From Mycobacterium lentiflavum (GTDB taxonomy: Bacteria > Actinomycetota > Actinomycetes > Mycobacteriales > Mycobacteriaceae), in contig NZ_CP092424.2 of the NCBI RefSeq assembly GCF_022374895.2, positions 1 through 64,000 of the forward strand: DNA of 64,000 nucleotides. The letters run 5' to 3'. Every line of letters begins with the position of its first letter. The first letter of the stretch is position 1. Positions 51,835-60,572 of this stretch are shown piece after piece. The notes beneath the pieces were generated by a model. It saw only the letters and a program-made list of their open reading frames with translations, ran no database searches and was not told the DNA's origin. The translations under genes and the position numbers were made by a program.

Positions 51835-52566
51835 TTATATCGAGCGTTGCAGCATCACGTGACCGTTGTCGGCCAAAACCACCTGTACTGCAGCGATCTG
51901 GTTGATCGGCATCGAAACGCTGCCGGTGGGTGTCGCCGTGTGGCCGGGGATGGCCACCCAAGACGCTAGCCGGGTTTGGCTGCCGTCGCGACCTACCACG
52001 ACCAATGCCACCGTATCGTGGGAGGCATCCGGTGGAGCCATGCACACGAACTTCAGCGCGATGTTTGTACCCCACTGCTCGCCGCTAAGCGATACCGTCG
52101 AGGACAGTAGGGTCGTCCCGACCTGGTCCATTGGCAGGGCCGACACGGTCGACTGCCGCGGGGTGGACGTCAAGAAACTGCTGTGAACCCCGATCAGCAC
52201 ACCGATCGTCAGAATGACGGCAGCGGCCGCCCAGCCCATCCAAGTCATCATGCGGGTTCGGCGGCGACGGGAACGCACCGCGGCCTGTAGCGATGGGAGC
52301 AACTCCGGCGGCATCTCCGATGCGGCGGATGGCTGGTCTGCCTTGTTGATCGCGGCGATGTCAGTGCGGTCGAGCTGTGACAGCATGGCCGGGATGCCGC
52401 TGAGTTCGGCGACGGCTTGTCGGCATTGCGGGCAGCCGGCGATGTGCGCTTCGAAGTCGCGCCGATCGGTGGCGCATAGTGATCCCAAGACGTAGGCGGC
52501 ATCCCACAGCGCGTGGTGGTGGTTGTCACCAGTCGGGCCGAGCCCGCGTAGCGATGTCCTCATCAT
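51835..52566 (-). CDS. Zinc-finger anti-sigma factor (ZAS type), membrane-bound
   Basis: A 243-residue anti-sigma factor. The N-terminal ZAS domain carries H-x3-C-x2-C (HIAGCPQCRQAVAEL) with an upstream Cys (LGSLCATDRRDF). One transmembrane helix follows (MGWAAAAVILTIGVLIGV), then an extracytoplasmic sensor domain. It would hold an ECF sigma factor until a cell-envelope or redox signal. The partner sigma gene just upstream (52583–53160) is frameshifted, so this anti-sigma is an orphan. ATG 52566 or 52563 is the start; a longer frame begins at 52593. Confidence 0.85.
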   Translation of the reverse strand: MMRTSLRGLGPTGDNHHHALWDAAYVLGSLCATDRRDFEAHIAGCPQCRQAVAELSGIPAMLSQLDRTDIAAINKADQPSAASEMPPELLPSLQAAVRSRRRRTRMMTWMGWAAAAVILTIGVLIGVHSSFLTSTPRQSTVSALPMDQVGTTLLSSTVSLSGEQWGTNIALKFVCMAPPDASHDTVALVVVGRDGSQTRLASWVAIPGHTATPTGSVSMPINQIAAVQVVLADNGHVMLQRSI

Positions 52567-52582
52567 CTTCCATCCCCAGCTG

Positions 52583-53160
52583 CTAGCACGCATTTGGGAT
52601 TGAGGGCGTGGACGGGCTGGCGGACGGCTTCAGGCTCAAGCCAACCGCCTTGCGCCATTTGGCATTCGCCGCCGATGGGCCTCTGGATGAGTGGCCGCGG
52701 GATAACATGAATCGAGACTCCACCGCCGCTGCGGCGATTCCAATGTCTGAAGCAATCTGTGTGGTAGTCGATCCCCGACGGCACGAGCAGTTCGATCACG
52801 GCCCGATGCCCGGCCGACGGTTGGCCGATTGCGTCGAGGATCACCAGCTGGCCCAGCGCGGCGCCGATCTCGTCAGGAGTGGTCAGCCGAGGCGTGCTTG
52901 AGTTGATGCGTCGCTCGTCGATGAGCATGCCGCGCGCCGTGGTGAACAGCGGCCCTCCCGCCGATCGTTCGGCGGCTGCGGCTCGTGATTGCTCCCGCCT
53001 CCGCTGGCGCGCCTCGCGGACGACGTCTTCGGTGCGACACTGGACGCCCGTTAACCCCATTGTGTATCGCCATAAGCCGGGCGGCGCGCTCGTCGAAGAG
53101 AGGCGCCATCGCCGCGACTTGCCCCTCCGATCCTGCGGTTGGCTCCTGGCACTCAATCAC
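52583..53160 (-). pseudogene. ECF sigma factor, frameshifted
   Basis: Pieces of a sigma-70 ECF factor appear in three frames. They are MAPLFDERAARLMA (region 2 start); YTMGLTGVQCRTEDVVREA up to RGMLIDERR, with LTTPDE and ALGQLVILDAIGQPSAGHRAVIELLVP; and finally TTTQIASDIGIAAAAVESRF, the region 4 helix-turn-helix. At least two frameshifts break it. Its stop lies 17 bases before the intact anti-sigma start, the normal sigma–anti-sigma order. Confidence 0.75.
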
Positions 53161-53220
53161 CTCCTGTTATGACACGAGTTGAGTACCTGGCAAGTTCACC
53201 AGCCCAAGCGCTACCATCCT

Positions 53221-53251
53221 TACTATCTACGATATCTGTACGTAGATAGTA
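53221..53251. promoter_or_regulatory. Perfect 11-bp inverted repeat (BlaI-like operator 2)
   Basis: TACTATCTACG and CGTAGATAGTA flank a nine-base spacer containing ATATCTGTA. It lies 60 bp upstream of the broken sigma gene and could have controlled it. Related in TAC/GTA ends to the BlaI-type sites nearby. Confidence 0.55.
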
Positions 53252-53414
53252 AGCCTCATATTTCGCCGTGGCCACGCTGGTTTCGTCCAACTCCCCGGCG
53301 ACGCACAAGACGAACGCGATAAATGACGTGCGATCGGGCTGGCTCCTGAAATGGTTGGCCGGGCGCAGCAAGGGCCGCGTCGGCTCCGTTCATTGCGGGC
53401 ACCGTCCGCCTAAC

Positions 53415-53440
53415 CTACTAACTATGCACATAGGAAGTAG
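53415..53440. promoter_or_regulatory. BlaI-type operator 3
   Basis: CTACTA…GTAG ends with palindromic core CTATGCACATAG (53422–53433). The same core, inverted, is in the site before blaI. A short Met/Gly frame ending MTGHGGIMGPP follows at 53487–53522. Confidence 0.55.
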
Positions 53441-53615
53441 GGATACCTGCTGGACGGCAAGTCGTTGCGGCACCGGCTCTGGCGGCATGACGGGACACGG
53501 CGGCATTATGGGGCCACCGTAGCCGCCGACGAACGCGAAGTCACTTCGCACCAATGCCACTGCAAGGCAGCCATATTCGACGTGCTGCAGGCAGAGCCCC
53601 TGGGCCCGGCATGGT

Positions 53616-53993
53616 TTACTTGCGTCGGCGTCGTCTGGGCAGCCGCTGCAACGCAGCACGCAACCGCGCGGATTCTTCTGGGCTGATCTGTTCGAGGAAG
53701 TGGCTAAGCACCAGCTCGGAGCGCCCCCCGCCGTCGAGCGCCTCACGCATAAGCCGGGCACTGTGCTGCTCGCGGGTCAACGTCGGCCAGTACCGGTAGG
53801 CCTTGCCGTCTCGTTCACGCGCCAGCCACCCTTTGGTGTGCAGGTTGTCCATGGTTGACATGACGGTGGTGTAGGCGATCTCGCGTTGGGCAGCCAGCTC
53901 GTCGAAAATTTCGCGGACGCTCGTCGCTCCATCCCGGTCCCAGATGCGGTCGATCACCACGGCTTCCAACTCTCCGAACCCGCGCACCCGCAC
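53616..53993 (-). CDS. blaI: BlaI/MecI/CopY-family repressor
   Basis: A 125-residue winged-helix repressor: VRVRGFGELEAVVIDRIWD, then the recognition region EIAYTTVMSTMDNLHTKGWLARER and a helical dimerisation end. GTG 53993 has GGGAGG seven bases upstream and gives family length; GTG 54026 is an alternative. In mycobacteria BlaI controls beta-lactamase and respiratory genes and is released by BlaR proteolysis; CopY relatives sense copper. No cysteine metal motif is present at the C-terminus, so the BlaI type is favoured. Similar dyads occur at four places within 4 kb. Confidence 0.85.
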   Translation of the reverse strand: MRVRGFGELEAVVIDRIWDRDGATSVREIFDELAAQREIAYTTVMSTMDNLHTKGWLARERDGKAYRYWPTLTREQHSARLMREALDGGGRSELVLSHFLEQISPEESARLRAALQRLPRRRRRK

Positions 53994-54042
53994 CGTCACG
54001 CCTCCCACCGGCCCCGCATCCCACACCGCGCGATGTACTCAA

Positions 54043-54061
54043 CTACGTATGTGCATAGTAG
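54043..54061. promoter_or_regulatory. BlaI-type operator before blaI
   Basis: CTACGTATGTGCATAGTAG, an imperfect palindrome 50 bp upstream of blaI. It shares the CTATGCACATA core with the site at 53415–53440, as expected for autoregulation. Confidence 0.6.
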
Positions 54062-54342
54062 ATTAAACTATGGCGCACACACAATGTCGGGTATCCGACC
54101 ACGACCGCCGATCTTGGCCGCATGCGCGCGGCCCCAGCCTTGGCAATATATAGGCGCTCCCAGGGCAGGACTTGGCGATTGGGGTTGCGCGCTGTGTCTT
54201 ATTGGTTTCGTACTTAGACCAGCATTGCTCGTTGGCTGCTAGCTGTCGTGAAGCGGACCTCGTGTAATCGGGTGGTTGGTGCTGCGTGCTGTTGGAGGGG
54301 GTTGGTGGGGGTGTGGGTAGGGGCGTCTGGACATCGGACCCG

Positions 54343-55104
54343 TTATGCGACGACTTGCACGGGATCGCCGATAGTGACGCGTTCGAAGTACCATGCGGCG
54401 TTGTCGGGATTGAGGTTGATGCATCCGTGGCTGACATTGGTGTTTCCCTGGGAGGTCACTGACCAGGGTGCTGAGTGCACATACACGCCGCCCCAGGTGA
54501 CGCGGACCGCGTACTCGACGGTGAGCTTGTACCCCTCTGAAGAGTCCAGCGGGATACCAATGGTTCGCGAATCCATCACTACACTGCGTTGCTTTTCCAG
54601 CACCGTGAAGGTGCCGACCGGGGTCGGGCGGCTGGCCTTGCCCAGCGATGCTGGCATGGTCCGAAGTACCTCTCCGTTCCTGCTGACGGTGAATGTGTGT
54701 GCGGAGATACTGGCCACTCCCAGCAGCGCATCGCCGGTGTCGAATCCCGTGTCAAGCTCGTGCACGCTTACCGTGACATGGGAGTGCGCGGGCCAGTAGC
54801 GAACTGGAACCCACTGCACGACATGGGCATCGACCCACTCGAAGCGACCGGTGATGTCACCCGGTGACGCGACGCGGATGGTCCGCTCGATCGCGGCGCG
54901 ATCAGTCGCCGGCACTGCCGCGGTGAAGATCACCACGACTGGGTGCCCTACGCCTACAAGCGCCCCATTGGCGGGAAGGATCGCGGCAACGCGCGGTGCC
55001 CCGTCAGGGGAGGGGACGGCCGCCGAACTGGAAATCGGGGGGCGGGCCGCTGCCATCACCGCCAAGGCGACCACAACGGCGAGATAACGAACCGATCGAC
55101 GCAT
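54343..55104 (-). CDS. ldtA: L,D-transpeptidase of the LdtMt1 type
   Basis: A 253-residue exported cell-wall enzyme that makes 3→3 peptidoglycan cross-links and is insensitive to most penicillins. The signal is MRRSVRYLAVVVALAVMAAA. An Ig-like domain (VAAILPANGALVGVGHPVVV…) precedes the YkuD catalytic domain (AHTFTVSRNGEVLRTMPASLG…). The active site is HSAPWSV…NVSHGCINLNPDNAAWYF with the nucleophilic Cys in SHGCIN. Length and motifs closely resemble M. tuberculosis LdtMt1. ATG 55104 is chosen at the signal peptide. It lies behind blaI but has no clear BlaI dyad itself. Confidence 0.93.
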   Translation of the reverse strand: MRRSVRYLAVVVALAVMAAARPPISSSAAVPSPDGAPRVAAILPANGALVGVGHPVVVIFTAAVPATDRAAIERTIRVASPGDITGRFEWVDAHVVQWVPVRYWPAHSHVTVSVHELDTGFDTGDALLGVASISAHTFTVSRNGEVLRTMPASLGKASRPTPVGTFTVLEKQRSVVMDSRTIGIPLDSSEGYKLTVEYAVRVTWGGVYVHSAPWSVTSQGNTNVSHGCINLNPDNAAWYFERVTIGDPVQVVA

Positions 55105-55201
55105 CACATTCACCCTCCTTCTGCTCGGTACTGCGGTGGCGGCCGAGTTACCGATCGAACACATCGACACTGTCAGGCAGCGCCGACAGCACGGGTTTGA
55201 G

Positions 55202-55942
55202 CTAGCGTGCCCTCTCAACTAGCTCTGTGTCGGTGATCTCGGCCGGGCTCAGCGACTTGGTTGCGTCGTTCTTGAGCCACCACCACACCACGGGATAGGC
55301 GGTCGCGAAGCCCAGCCACATGCCGGCCCACATGATCAGCCACAGCGCCATCGACGTGCCCGAATACTTCAATACAAAGGCCACAAACAGCATCGAGGCG
55401 CCCATGCCGACGTCGAATGCAAGGATCGCGAGCGTGGAGAGCAGCGATGCGGCCCGCAGCCGCTGACCGGCGGTCTGCGCTGAGCCGGTGCGTGAGAGCC
55501 AGTGGTATTCGAAGGCAATTAGCAGCGGCAGGGCGAACGCCGCAATCAGTAAGATCATCGGCCACACGGCCTGGTGGGCGATGGTCACGCCGGTCCACAT
55601 CACTAGCGGCATGGCGATCGCGTGCCCAATCATTGACGCGGCGCCACCGGGAATAGTTGCGACTGCGACCGTCGCGGGAAATCCCAATCGAGGCGGTTCC
55701 CCGTGTTGCCGTTGCCATTTCCGGGTCGCTGGTCGGCCCCAACGGTAGTAGGCCAGTAATGCGAACGGGCCGGCATAAATCGCGGTGATCGGCCACACGG
55801 CCTCCATCGCGTGCACGGGCTGCCGATGACCGCCAACGTAGATGTCGGCGAGAATGACACCGGCCAGCACGACCCCGACGCTCGTCACCACCCAGCCCAA
55901 TACCGTCACCCACTCTGGGGCGGGCATAGCCATCATCATCAT
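55202..55942 (-). CDS. DUF4396 membrane protein, module 3
   Basis: An intact 246-residue paralogue of 14839–15576, with about seven hydrophobic segments and a Met-rich start (MMMMAMPAPEWV). Conserved positions include YVGGHRQPVHAMEAVWPITA, GHAIAMPLVMWTG and MWAGMWLGFATAYPVVW. It ends the intact LpqS-like–oxidase–DUF4396 series, 73 bp after the oxidase. The GH…MW and Met-cluster positions might transport or bind copper, but no function is established. Confidence 0.85.
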   Translation of the reverse strand: MMMMAMPAPEWVTVLGWVVTSVGVVLAGVILADIYVGGHRQPVHAMEAVWPITAIYAGPFALLAYYRWGRPATRKWQRQHGEPPRLGFPATVAVATIPGGAASMIGHAIAMPLVMWTGVTIAHQAVWPMILLIAAFALPLLIAFEYHWLSRTGSAQTAGQRLRAASLLSTLAILAFDVGMGASMLFVAFVLKYSGTSMALWLIMWAGMWLGFATAYPVVWWWLKNDATKSLSPAEITDTELVERAR

Positions 55943-56015
55943 TATCTTGGTCCTTTCCCTTTCGATCGAACAACGAACTTCCGCCGGCACTTTCGGCGGC
56001 CTCGCCACGGCAGTC

Positions 56016-57188
56016 TCAGACGGCAGCCTGCCGCACTAGCATCGCGCCGGCTAGGTCGGCAACGTCGTGAGCACAACCCCACGACAAAGTCACGCCCGCA
56101 CCGCCGTGACCGTAGTTGTGCACGATCCGAGTGCCAGGCTGCATTTCGAGTCGCACACCTCCTTCACGGAACGGCCGCAACCCCACCCGCAGAGGGTCGA
56201 CCGGATCCAGCCGGGCACCGCGCAAAATCGGCAGGAACTCTGTGCAACGCTCGAGCATCTCGCGCAGCGGCGGATAGGTGTCCAGGGTGAGATTCGTGTC
56301 GTATTCACCGGGTTCGACGAGCCCACCCAGCAACAGCCGGTCAGCTCCACGCGGCACGATGAAGACCATGTTCTGGTCGTCGCTACCGGTGTTGTTGGCT
56401 ACCGCATGGGCCGCCGTCACCGGTGGTATCGACGACCCGTCGTTGATCACACGCAGCAGCGCTCCACGGTGCGGGTCCATGGCCCGGTCGCCGGCCAGCT
56501 GACGCGCTCCCAGGCCGCTGCAGTTGACGATGAGGTCAGCTCCGTATTCGGAAAGCAACCGATCCTCGTGTTCCTCGAGCGGACCGGAGATACTTGCCCG
56601 GATGGCCTTGACACCCTCGGCCTCGGCTTGGCTGGCCAGCCAGGTTAGGTATCTGTCGGTATTTATGGTGGGTGCCAAATGCGAATACGCGTCGACGACC
56701 CCGGCGTTCGGGTTGACACCGTGGGCTTCGATCAGTGCGGCGTCATGCACGAACCCCGGTACATACTTTTCGAGCTCGAGCATTTTCTCTAACTCGGCCG
56801 GATCCTCGCGCACGGAGCGGGAGAAGTAGAAGACCGCGGGCCGAAGACTTACCCCGGTGCGCGGATCGGCGGCAAGCCTCATGAAACGCTCATAGGAATG
56901 CATTGCCCAACCGGCTGAACGGGCAAGCACAGCCTGGTCATCGTGATGGCGGCCGCACACCGAGGGAGGCCATTCCCACAGCGCACCAGCCACTGTCGAC
57001 ACCGTGTCGGAGCCGAACCGGTCGGCGACCACAGCGACTCGCCAGCCCTGGCGAGCCAGCACCAACGCGGTGGTCCACCCGCTCACTCCGGCACCAATGA
57101 CCAACGCACCTGGCTGGTCCTTGCGTGCCGTCACCAACGCAGCTCTCGCCGCTGCTTGACCCTGGAATGTAGACGCGACAAAACTCAT
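56016..57188 (-). CDS. D-amino-acid-oxidase-like flavoprotein, module 3
   Basis: A 390-residue FAD oxidase, intact paralogue of 27162–28394. Rossmann turn VIGAGVSGWTTALVLARQGW at about residues 31–50. VAGALWEWPPSVCGRHHDD, NCSGLGARQLAGD, VFIVPRGADRLLLGGL and the C-terminal HNYGHGGAGVTLSWGCAHD match the DAO family. Likely products are a keto acid or aldehyde and hydrogen peroxide; the substrate is unknown. The sequence just upstream of the start (GTCGCCGCGCAGGTTGCGGC) has a counterpart before the dead oxidase of module 1, so a conserved leader structure is possible. Confidence 0.9.
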   Translation of the reverse strand: MSFVASTFQGQAAARAALVTARKDQPGALVIGAGVSGWTTALVLARQGWRVAVVADRFGSDTVSTVAGALWEWPPSVCGRHHDDQAVLARSAGWAMHSYERFMRLAADPRTGVSLRPAVFYFSRSVREDPAELEKMLELEKYVPGFVHDAALIEAHGVNPNAGVVDAYSHLAPTINTDRYLTWLASQAEAEGVKAIRASISGPLEEHEDRLLSEYGADLIVNCSGLGARQLAGDRAMDPHRGALLRVINDGSSIPPVTAAHAVANNTGSDDQNMVFIVPRGADRLLLGGLVEPGEYDTNLTLDTYPPLREMLERCTEFLPILRGARLDPVDPLRVGLRPFREGGVRLEMQPGTRIVHNYGHGGAGVTLSWGCAHDVADLAGAMLVRQAAV

Positions 57189-57291
57189 GAATTTCTCGTT
57201 TCTGTTTCAACGCCGCAACCTGCGCGGCGACGGATCCGGACAACACCAACGAGCCGAAGCATTCAGCGCAACAGCTTGAGGGGCTGACCTA

Positions 57292-57708
57292 TCAGATACG
57301 AGCGGTACAGAATTGGATCAAAATACTTCGGCCCGAACAGCCTCTAATGGCGTATAAGGCGCGAAAAAAAGGAGGACCGCGCGTCGGCGGAATCGCTGAC
57401 CCTGCCATCACGCCAGCCAAAGCCGCTATTGCGACAGTGACGACAAACCCAGCTGCGCCCGTTGTCGGTGACATCCGTAGGCATCCGCCGACGATCGGCG
57501 TCGATGCGTGCGCGTTCGACACCTGGGACGCCGTGACGCCGCTCATTTCGTGGCCGGCCTGGGTCGTCGACCCGGACGCCACTGCTGGCGCCGCGCTAGT
57601 CATATGAACGAAGTGGCACCCAGCGCCCAGGCTCACCGCCCAAAAGAGCACGGCGACTGCGCTTACATAGCGCAGCCACAGCCGTGAGCGGGCTCCCCGG
57701 GAACTCAT
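57292..57708 (-). CDS. LpqS-like lipoprotein, module 3
   Basis: A 138-residue predicted lipoprotein: basic start (MSSRGARSRLWLRYVSAV), lipobox SLGAGC, then a His/Met-containing stretch (HFVHMTS, GHEMSG). A second hydrophobic segment and the family end TRGPPFF…GRSILIQFCTARI follow. The start at 57708 is chosen over 57723 and 57762 because the copper-type box then lies 18 bp upstream, matching module 2. The oxidase follows 103 bp downstream. Confidence 0.83.
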   Translation of the reverse strand: MSSRGARSRLWLRYVSAVAVLFWAVSLGAGCHFVHMTSAAPAVASGSTTQAGHEMSGVTASQVSNAHASTPIVGGCLRMSPTTGAAGFVVTVAIAALAGVMAGSAIPPTRGPPFFRALYAIRGCSGRSILIQFCTARI

Positions 57709-57725
57709 GATGATGGCGATCATAT

Positions 57726-57740
57726 CACCCCCGGGGGGTA
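57726..57740 (-). promoter_or_regulatory. Copper-type operator of module 3 (one mismatch)
   Basis: Minus-strand TACCC-CCCGG-GGGTG, one base off consensus and almost the same as the module 2 box (TACCC-CCGGG-GGGTG). Confidence 0.65.
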
Positions 57741-57964
57741 TACAACAGACACAACTCGCCATCTTGAGCGAACATTTCTGCGGCGCATTGGATCCAACTG
57801 GGCGCTAATCCGACGCGCAAATCAGGCCATCGGGTCGTCACACCCTGAACTCAGCTACCCCACCAGGTGTGCCATACGCTGCGCATCGACCACTCCGATT
57901 CGACGTCGGCGGTCGCTAGCTAGGACCGGTTACGCCGGATCGACGTCGATGGGAAGTTTCTCGC

Positions 57965-59341
57965 CTAACCGTCAGACCGGGCCCACAGAATGGTTTCGCG
58001 CAGGGCGATCTTGCTGGCGGGCGGTTTCCGCGGAGCGTCAGCGGTCGGGCTAGTTGCGACAGGGACCACCGGCTCATGGCGGGGTGGCGACGCGGGCTGC
58101 GGCTCTGTGAGGTGTGCTTGGCCGCTGGGGGGCGGCGTGGAAATCAAAAGAGCGCTGGTGGCGAGCACTGCGGCCAGCAATCCAGTCTCGACACGTATAA
58201 TGTTGCCTAGCAACGAGATTCGCATATTTTCACGGTGAATGAGCCGACCCGCCAGAGCCGTCAACGATGCGGCCGCCACGAGGGTCAATTTGATCAGTAA
58301 CACCCGCCCGTAGGTCGTCGATATCAGCTGAGGTAGTGAGACGACGGCTAACGCCGTGAGGATCCCGGTGGCGACGACAAGTAGATAGGACCACAGGGCT
58401 ATTCGGACGTAGCACGTCATCACCGAGCGCGCCGCTACCCTTTGGTGTCGCCACGCCAGGACGGCTCGAGTGGTGTGTAGCAGCGCACCCACCCACACCG
58501 TGACGGCGGCCAGATGCACGCTTACGAGTACCGCTCCCCAGAGCCCGTGATTAATGGTGGCGTGCGAACGGATGCCCTCCGCCGCAATGACAATAGCTAG
58601 CGGCGCAAGAGCCCAGCGGCCAAATTTGGCAAAAGCGGCCGCGGTCACGAGACCTGCTCCTTGCACCAGCAAAACGGCCCCAGCGCGGCCCTGCCATACC
58701 GCAGCGAAGGCGCCAGCATCGCTAACGCGCTGTATCAACAGACCGATCACCGCCACCATTGCCAAGGCCACGCCCGCAGGCACCCACGAGGGCAGCCGGG
58801 GGAGTGCGGGCTGCTCCTGGCGGACGGCGTCGGTGGCGCGCTGTGCGACCAGGCTGCCCACGGCGATGGCTAACCCGGTGAGCAGCAGCCACCGAAGCAG
58901 GCCTGTATCCCAGTCCGGACCGGTGTTCGCGCGCCGGCCCAGACCCGGGGTCCCGGTGACTCCGACCGCGAAACTGAATTCCTCTTCGGTCTCATCTCCG
59001 TCGCTGCCGGTCACTCGCCACCGCACGGTATAGACGCCCGGCACAAGAGGCCGCTGGGGCTTTGTCGTCATTGCAGTACCGTCGCGCTCGCTGCGCGCCG
59101 CTCCTACCGGCACCTGCCGTCCCGAGCCGTCGAGCAGGGTGATCGCGTCGGGCGCGCAAGTCACGGCCTCGTTGAAAAATAAGGTGATCGACGCGGGCGA
59201 GACACTCACAGTGGATTGGCTTGCCGGGTCAGCCGACACCAAAGTTGGGTGCGCCCACGCAACGCCCGCGCCTACGCCGGCCACCGCCAGCGCGGCGGCG
59301 ACGCCAGCACCGGCTATCAGGCGGCGCAGCCAGGTGGTCAC
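57965..59341 (-). CDS. CopC–CopD fusion copper uptake/resistance protein
   Basis: About 458 residues. A signal peptide (IAGAGVAAALAVAGVGAGVAWA) is followed by mature HPTLVSADPASQS, the CopC domain start with the conserved N-terminal His copper ligand. The domain includes LFFNEAVTC and ends near EEEFSFAVGV. Residues about 150–400 form a CopD membrane domain of eight helices (HLAAVTVWVGALL with conserved His/Trp). A Pro-rich cytoplasmic tail ends the protein. GTG 59341 is chosen at the signal peptide; the frame stays open to 59653. Such fusions (YcnJ-like) import copper. Confidence 0.88.
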   Translation of the reverse strand: MTTWLRRLIAGAGVAAALAVAGVGAGVAWAHPTLVSADPASQSTVSVSPASITLFFNEAVTCAPDAITLLDGSGRQVPVGAARSERDGTAMTTKPQRPLVPGVYTVRWRVTGSDGDETEEEFSFAVGVTGTPGLGRRANTGPDWDTGLLRWLLLTGLAIAVGSLVAQRATDAVRQEQPALPRLPSWVPAGVALAMVAVIGLLIQRVSDAGAFAAVWQGRAGAVLLVQGAGLVTAAAFAKFGRWALAPLAIVIAAEGIRSHATINHGLWGAVLVSVHLAAVTVWVGALLHTTRAVLAWRHQRVAARSVMTCYVRIALWSYLLVVATGILTALAVVSLPQLISTTYGRVLLIKLTLVAAASLTALAGRLIHRENMRISLLGNIIRVETGLLAAVLATSALLISTPPPSGQAHLTEPQPASPPRHEPVVPVATSPTADAPRKPPASKIALRETILWARSDG

Positions 59342-60311
59342 AGCACCGGTCTGGCGCCGCGACACACCCTGTGCAGGTGAATGTTTGACCCAGACATTGA
59401 ATCGCAACGCTCCAATCTGGCCGATAACTTGCTCGATATACCTGAGCACGTTGCCTAGTCCGCCCACCTCATCAGCACTGCGTGAGCGCGCCGGCTTCGA
59501 ACGCGGCTCCCCGTGACTGCCGGTCGCCACCATGGCCCGAGCCGCGGCAGCCGCGGGCCGGGGGAGCGGGTATGACGACCGGTTCTGCGGCAAGACCCGA
59601 GGTGTCTTTCCGGCCCCGCCGACACACTTTCGCGACCATCGCAGATCGAACATTCGCTTGACTGCAGTCCAGGGGCCTCAGCAGGTTCCCGCGCCGGCAT
59701 GACCAAAGACACTGGCGCACCGCCTCGTTCATGCATTTCGTAGGATTTAGCGACTGTCCACCGCTACTACTATAGGGGGGTAGGCTATGTAGTGCGAGGA
59801 AATACGTGCTGTGTTTACACTAGTCATTCTCGGATCGCGGGTTGACGGCCCGGCGGTGCGGCGACTGCGAGACTGTACGCGTCCAAGTCGCAGTTCGAGG
59901 ACACTAAAGCGTCAAACGGTTGAAGGTGAAGGATTTAACACCTCGTCGAGAAGGGCGCGGGCGAGCGTACGTATTATTCGGCTGATTGTGGCTTTCGCAC
60001 GTAGCTCGCATAGCTTGCTCCAGATGACGCGCCCGCGGCTACGACACTACTACCGTGCCGGAGTATTGCCAGTCGACATGAAGGGCGCCCGATCCCCGGC
60101 ACATCCCGCGTGGTCACAAAATGCTAATCAGCGGAAGTTATCGTTGTCGGCTTCTGCCTCTGGACCCCAACACCGATCAGGAACCAACCTCAGCCTTGGC
60201 GCCTATTTGGATAGGACTTAGGTCCCGCAGCTCGCCGGGCGCCCGCCTGCTCACGCCCCACGGTGGGATCGAGGTTGACCCACCCAACGGATCCGGGCCC
60301 GACCGGCTCGG
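59342..60311. other. Intergenic region, nothing assigned
   Basis: A half-site GGGGTA/TACCC lies near 59771–59783 but the second half is poor. Frames around 59811–60221 contain a short TRPRLRHYYRAGVLP segment reminiscent of a MerR helix, too isolated to call. Confidence 0.35.
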
Positions 60312-60572
60312 TCACCGGACGCCGTCAAGATCGGAGTCCGGCGCCGACCAGCTGTCGGCTTCATCGCGCCAGCCGCGCAGCGAGTCCTCGTCGGCGCTGC
60401 TCAGTGCCGTTGCAAAGGCCGCCAGGCGCCGGCTGCGGTCGTGTTCGTCCATCACATGCTCCACGAAGCTCTGCAAGGTTTGGTGTCGCTGCGCAGTCGC
60501 GGCGGTAATGCGATCACGCAGTGGCTTGGTGACTTTGATGGTGGTGACATCGGCCGTCCACAGGCGCCGCAG
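60312..60572 (-). pseudogene. VapB-like antitoxin, 5'-truncated
   Basis: The frame reads DVTTIKVTKPLRDRITAAT, then QRHQTLQSFVEHVMDEHDR and ends EDSLRGWRDEADSWSAPDS…, the layout of a mycobacterial VapB-type antitoxin (ribbon-helix-helix-like start). There is no start codon before it: the frame is closed upstream by the stop of the truncated TauE gene at 60573. No VapC toxin lies downstream. Confidence 0.6.

Noticed and set aside
57726..57762. Longer LpqS-like start at 57762 (module 3) or 57723.
   Set aside because: The first would translate through the operator and adds no signal; the second lies only three bases from the box, whereas 57708 restores the 18-nt spacing seen in module 2.
59761..59790. 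Copper-type box upstream of the CopC–CopD gene.
   Set aside because: Only the GGGGTA half is present and it is more than 400 bp from the chosen start.
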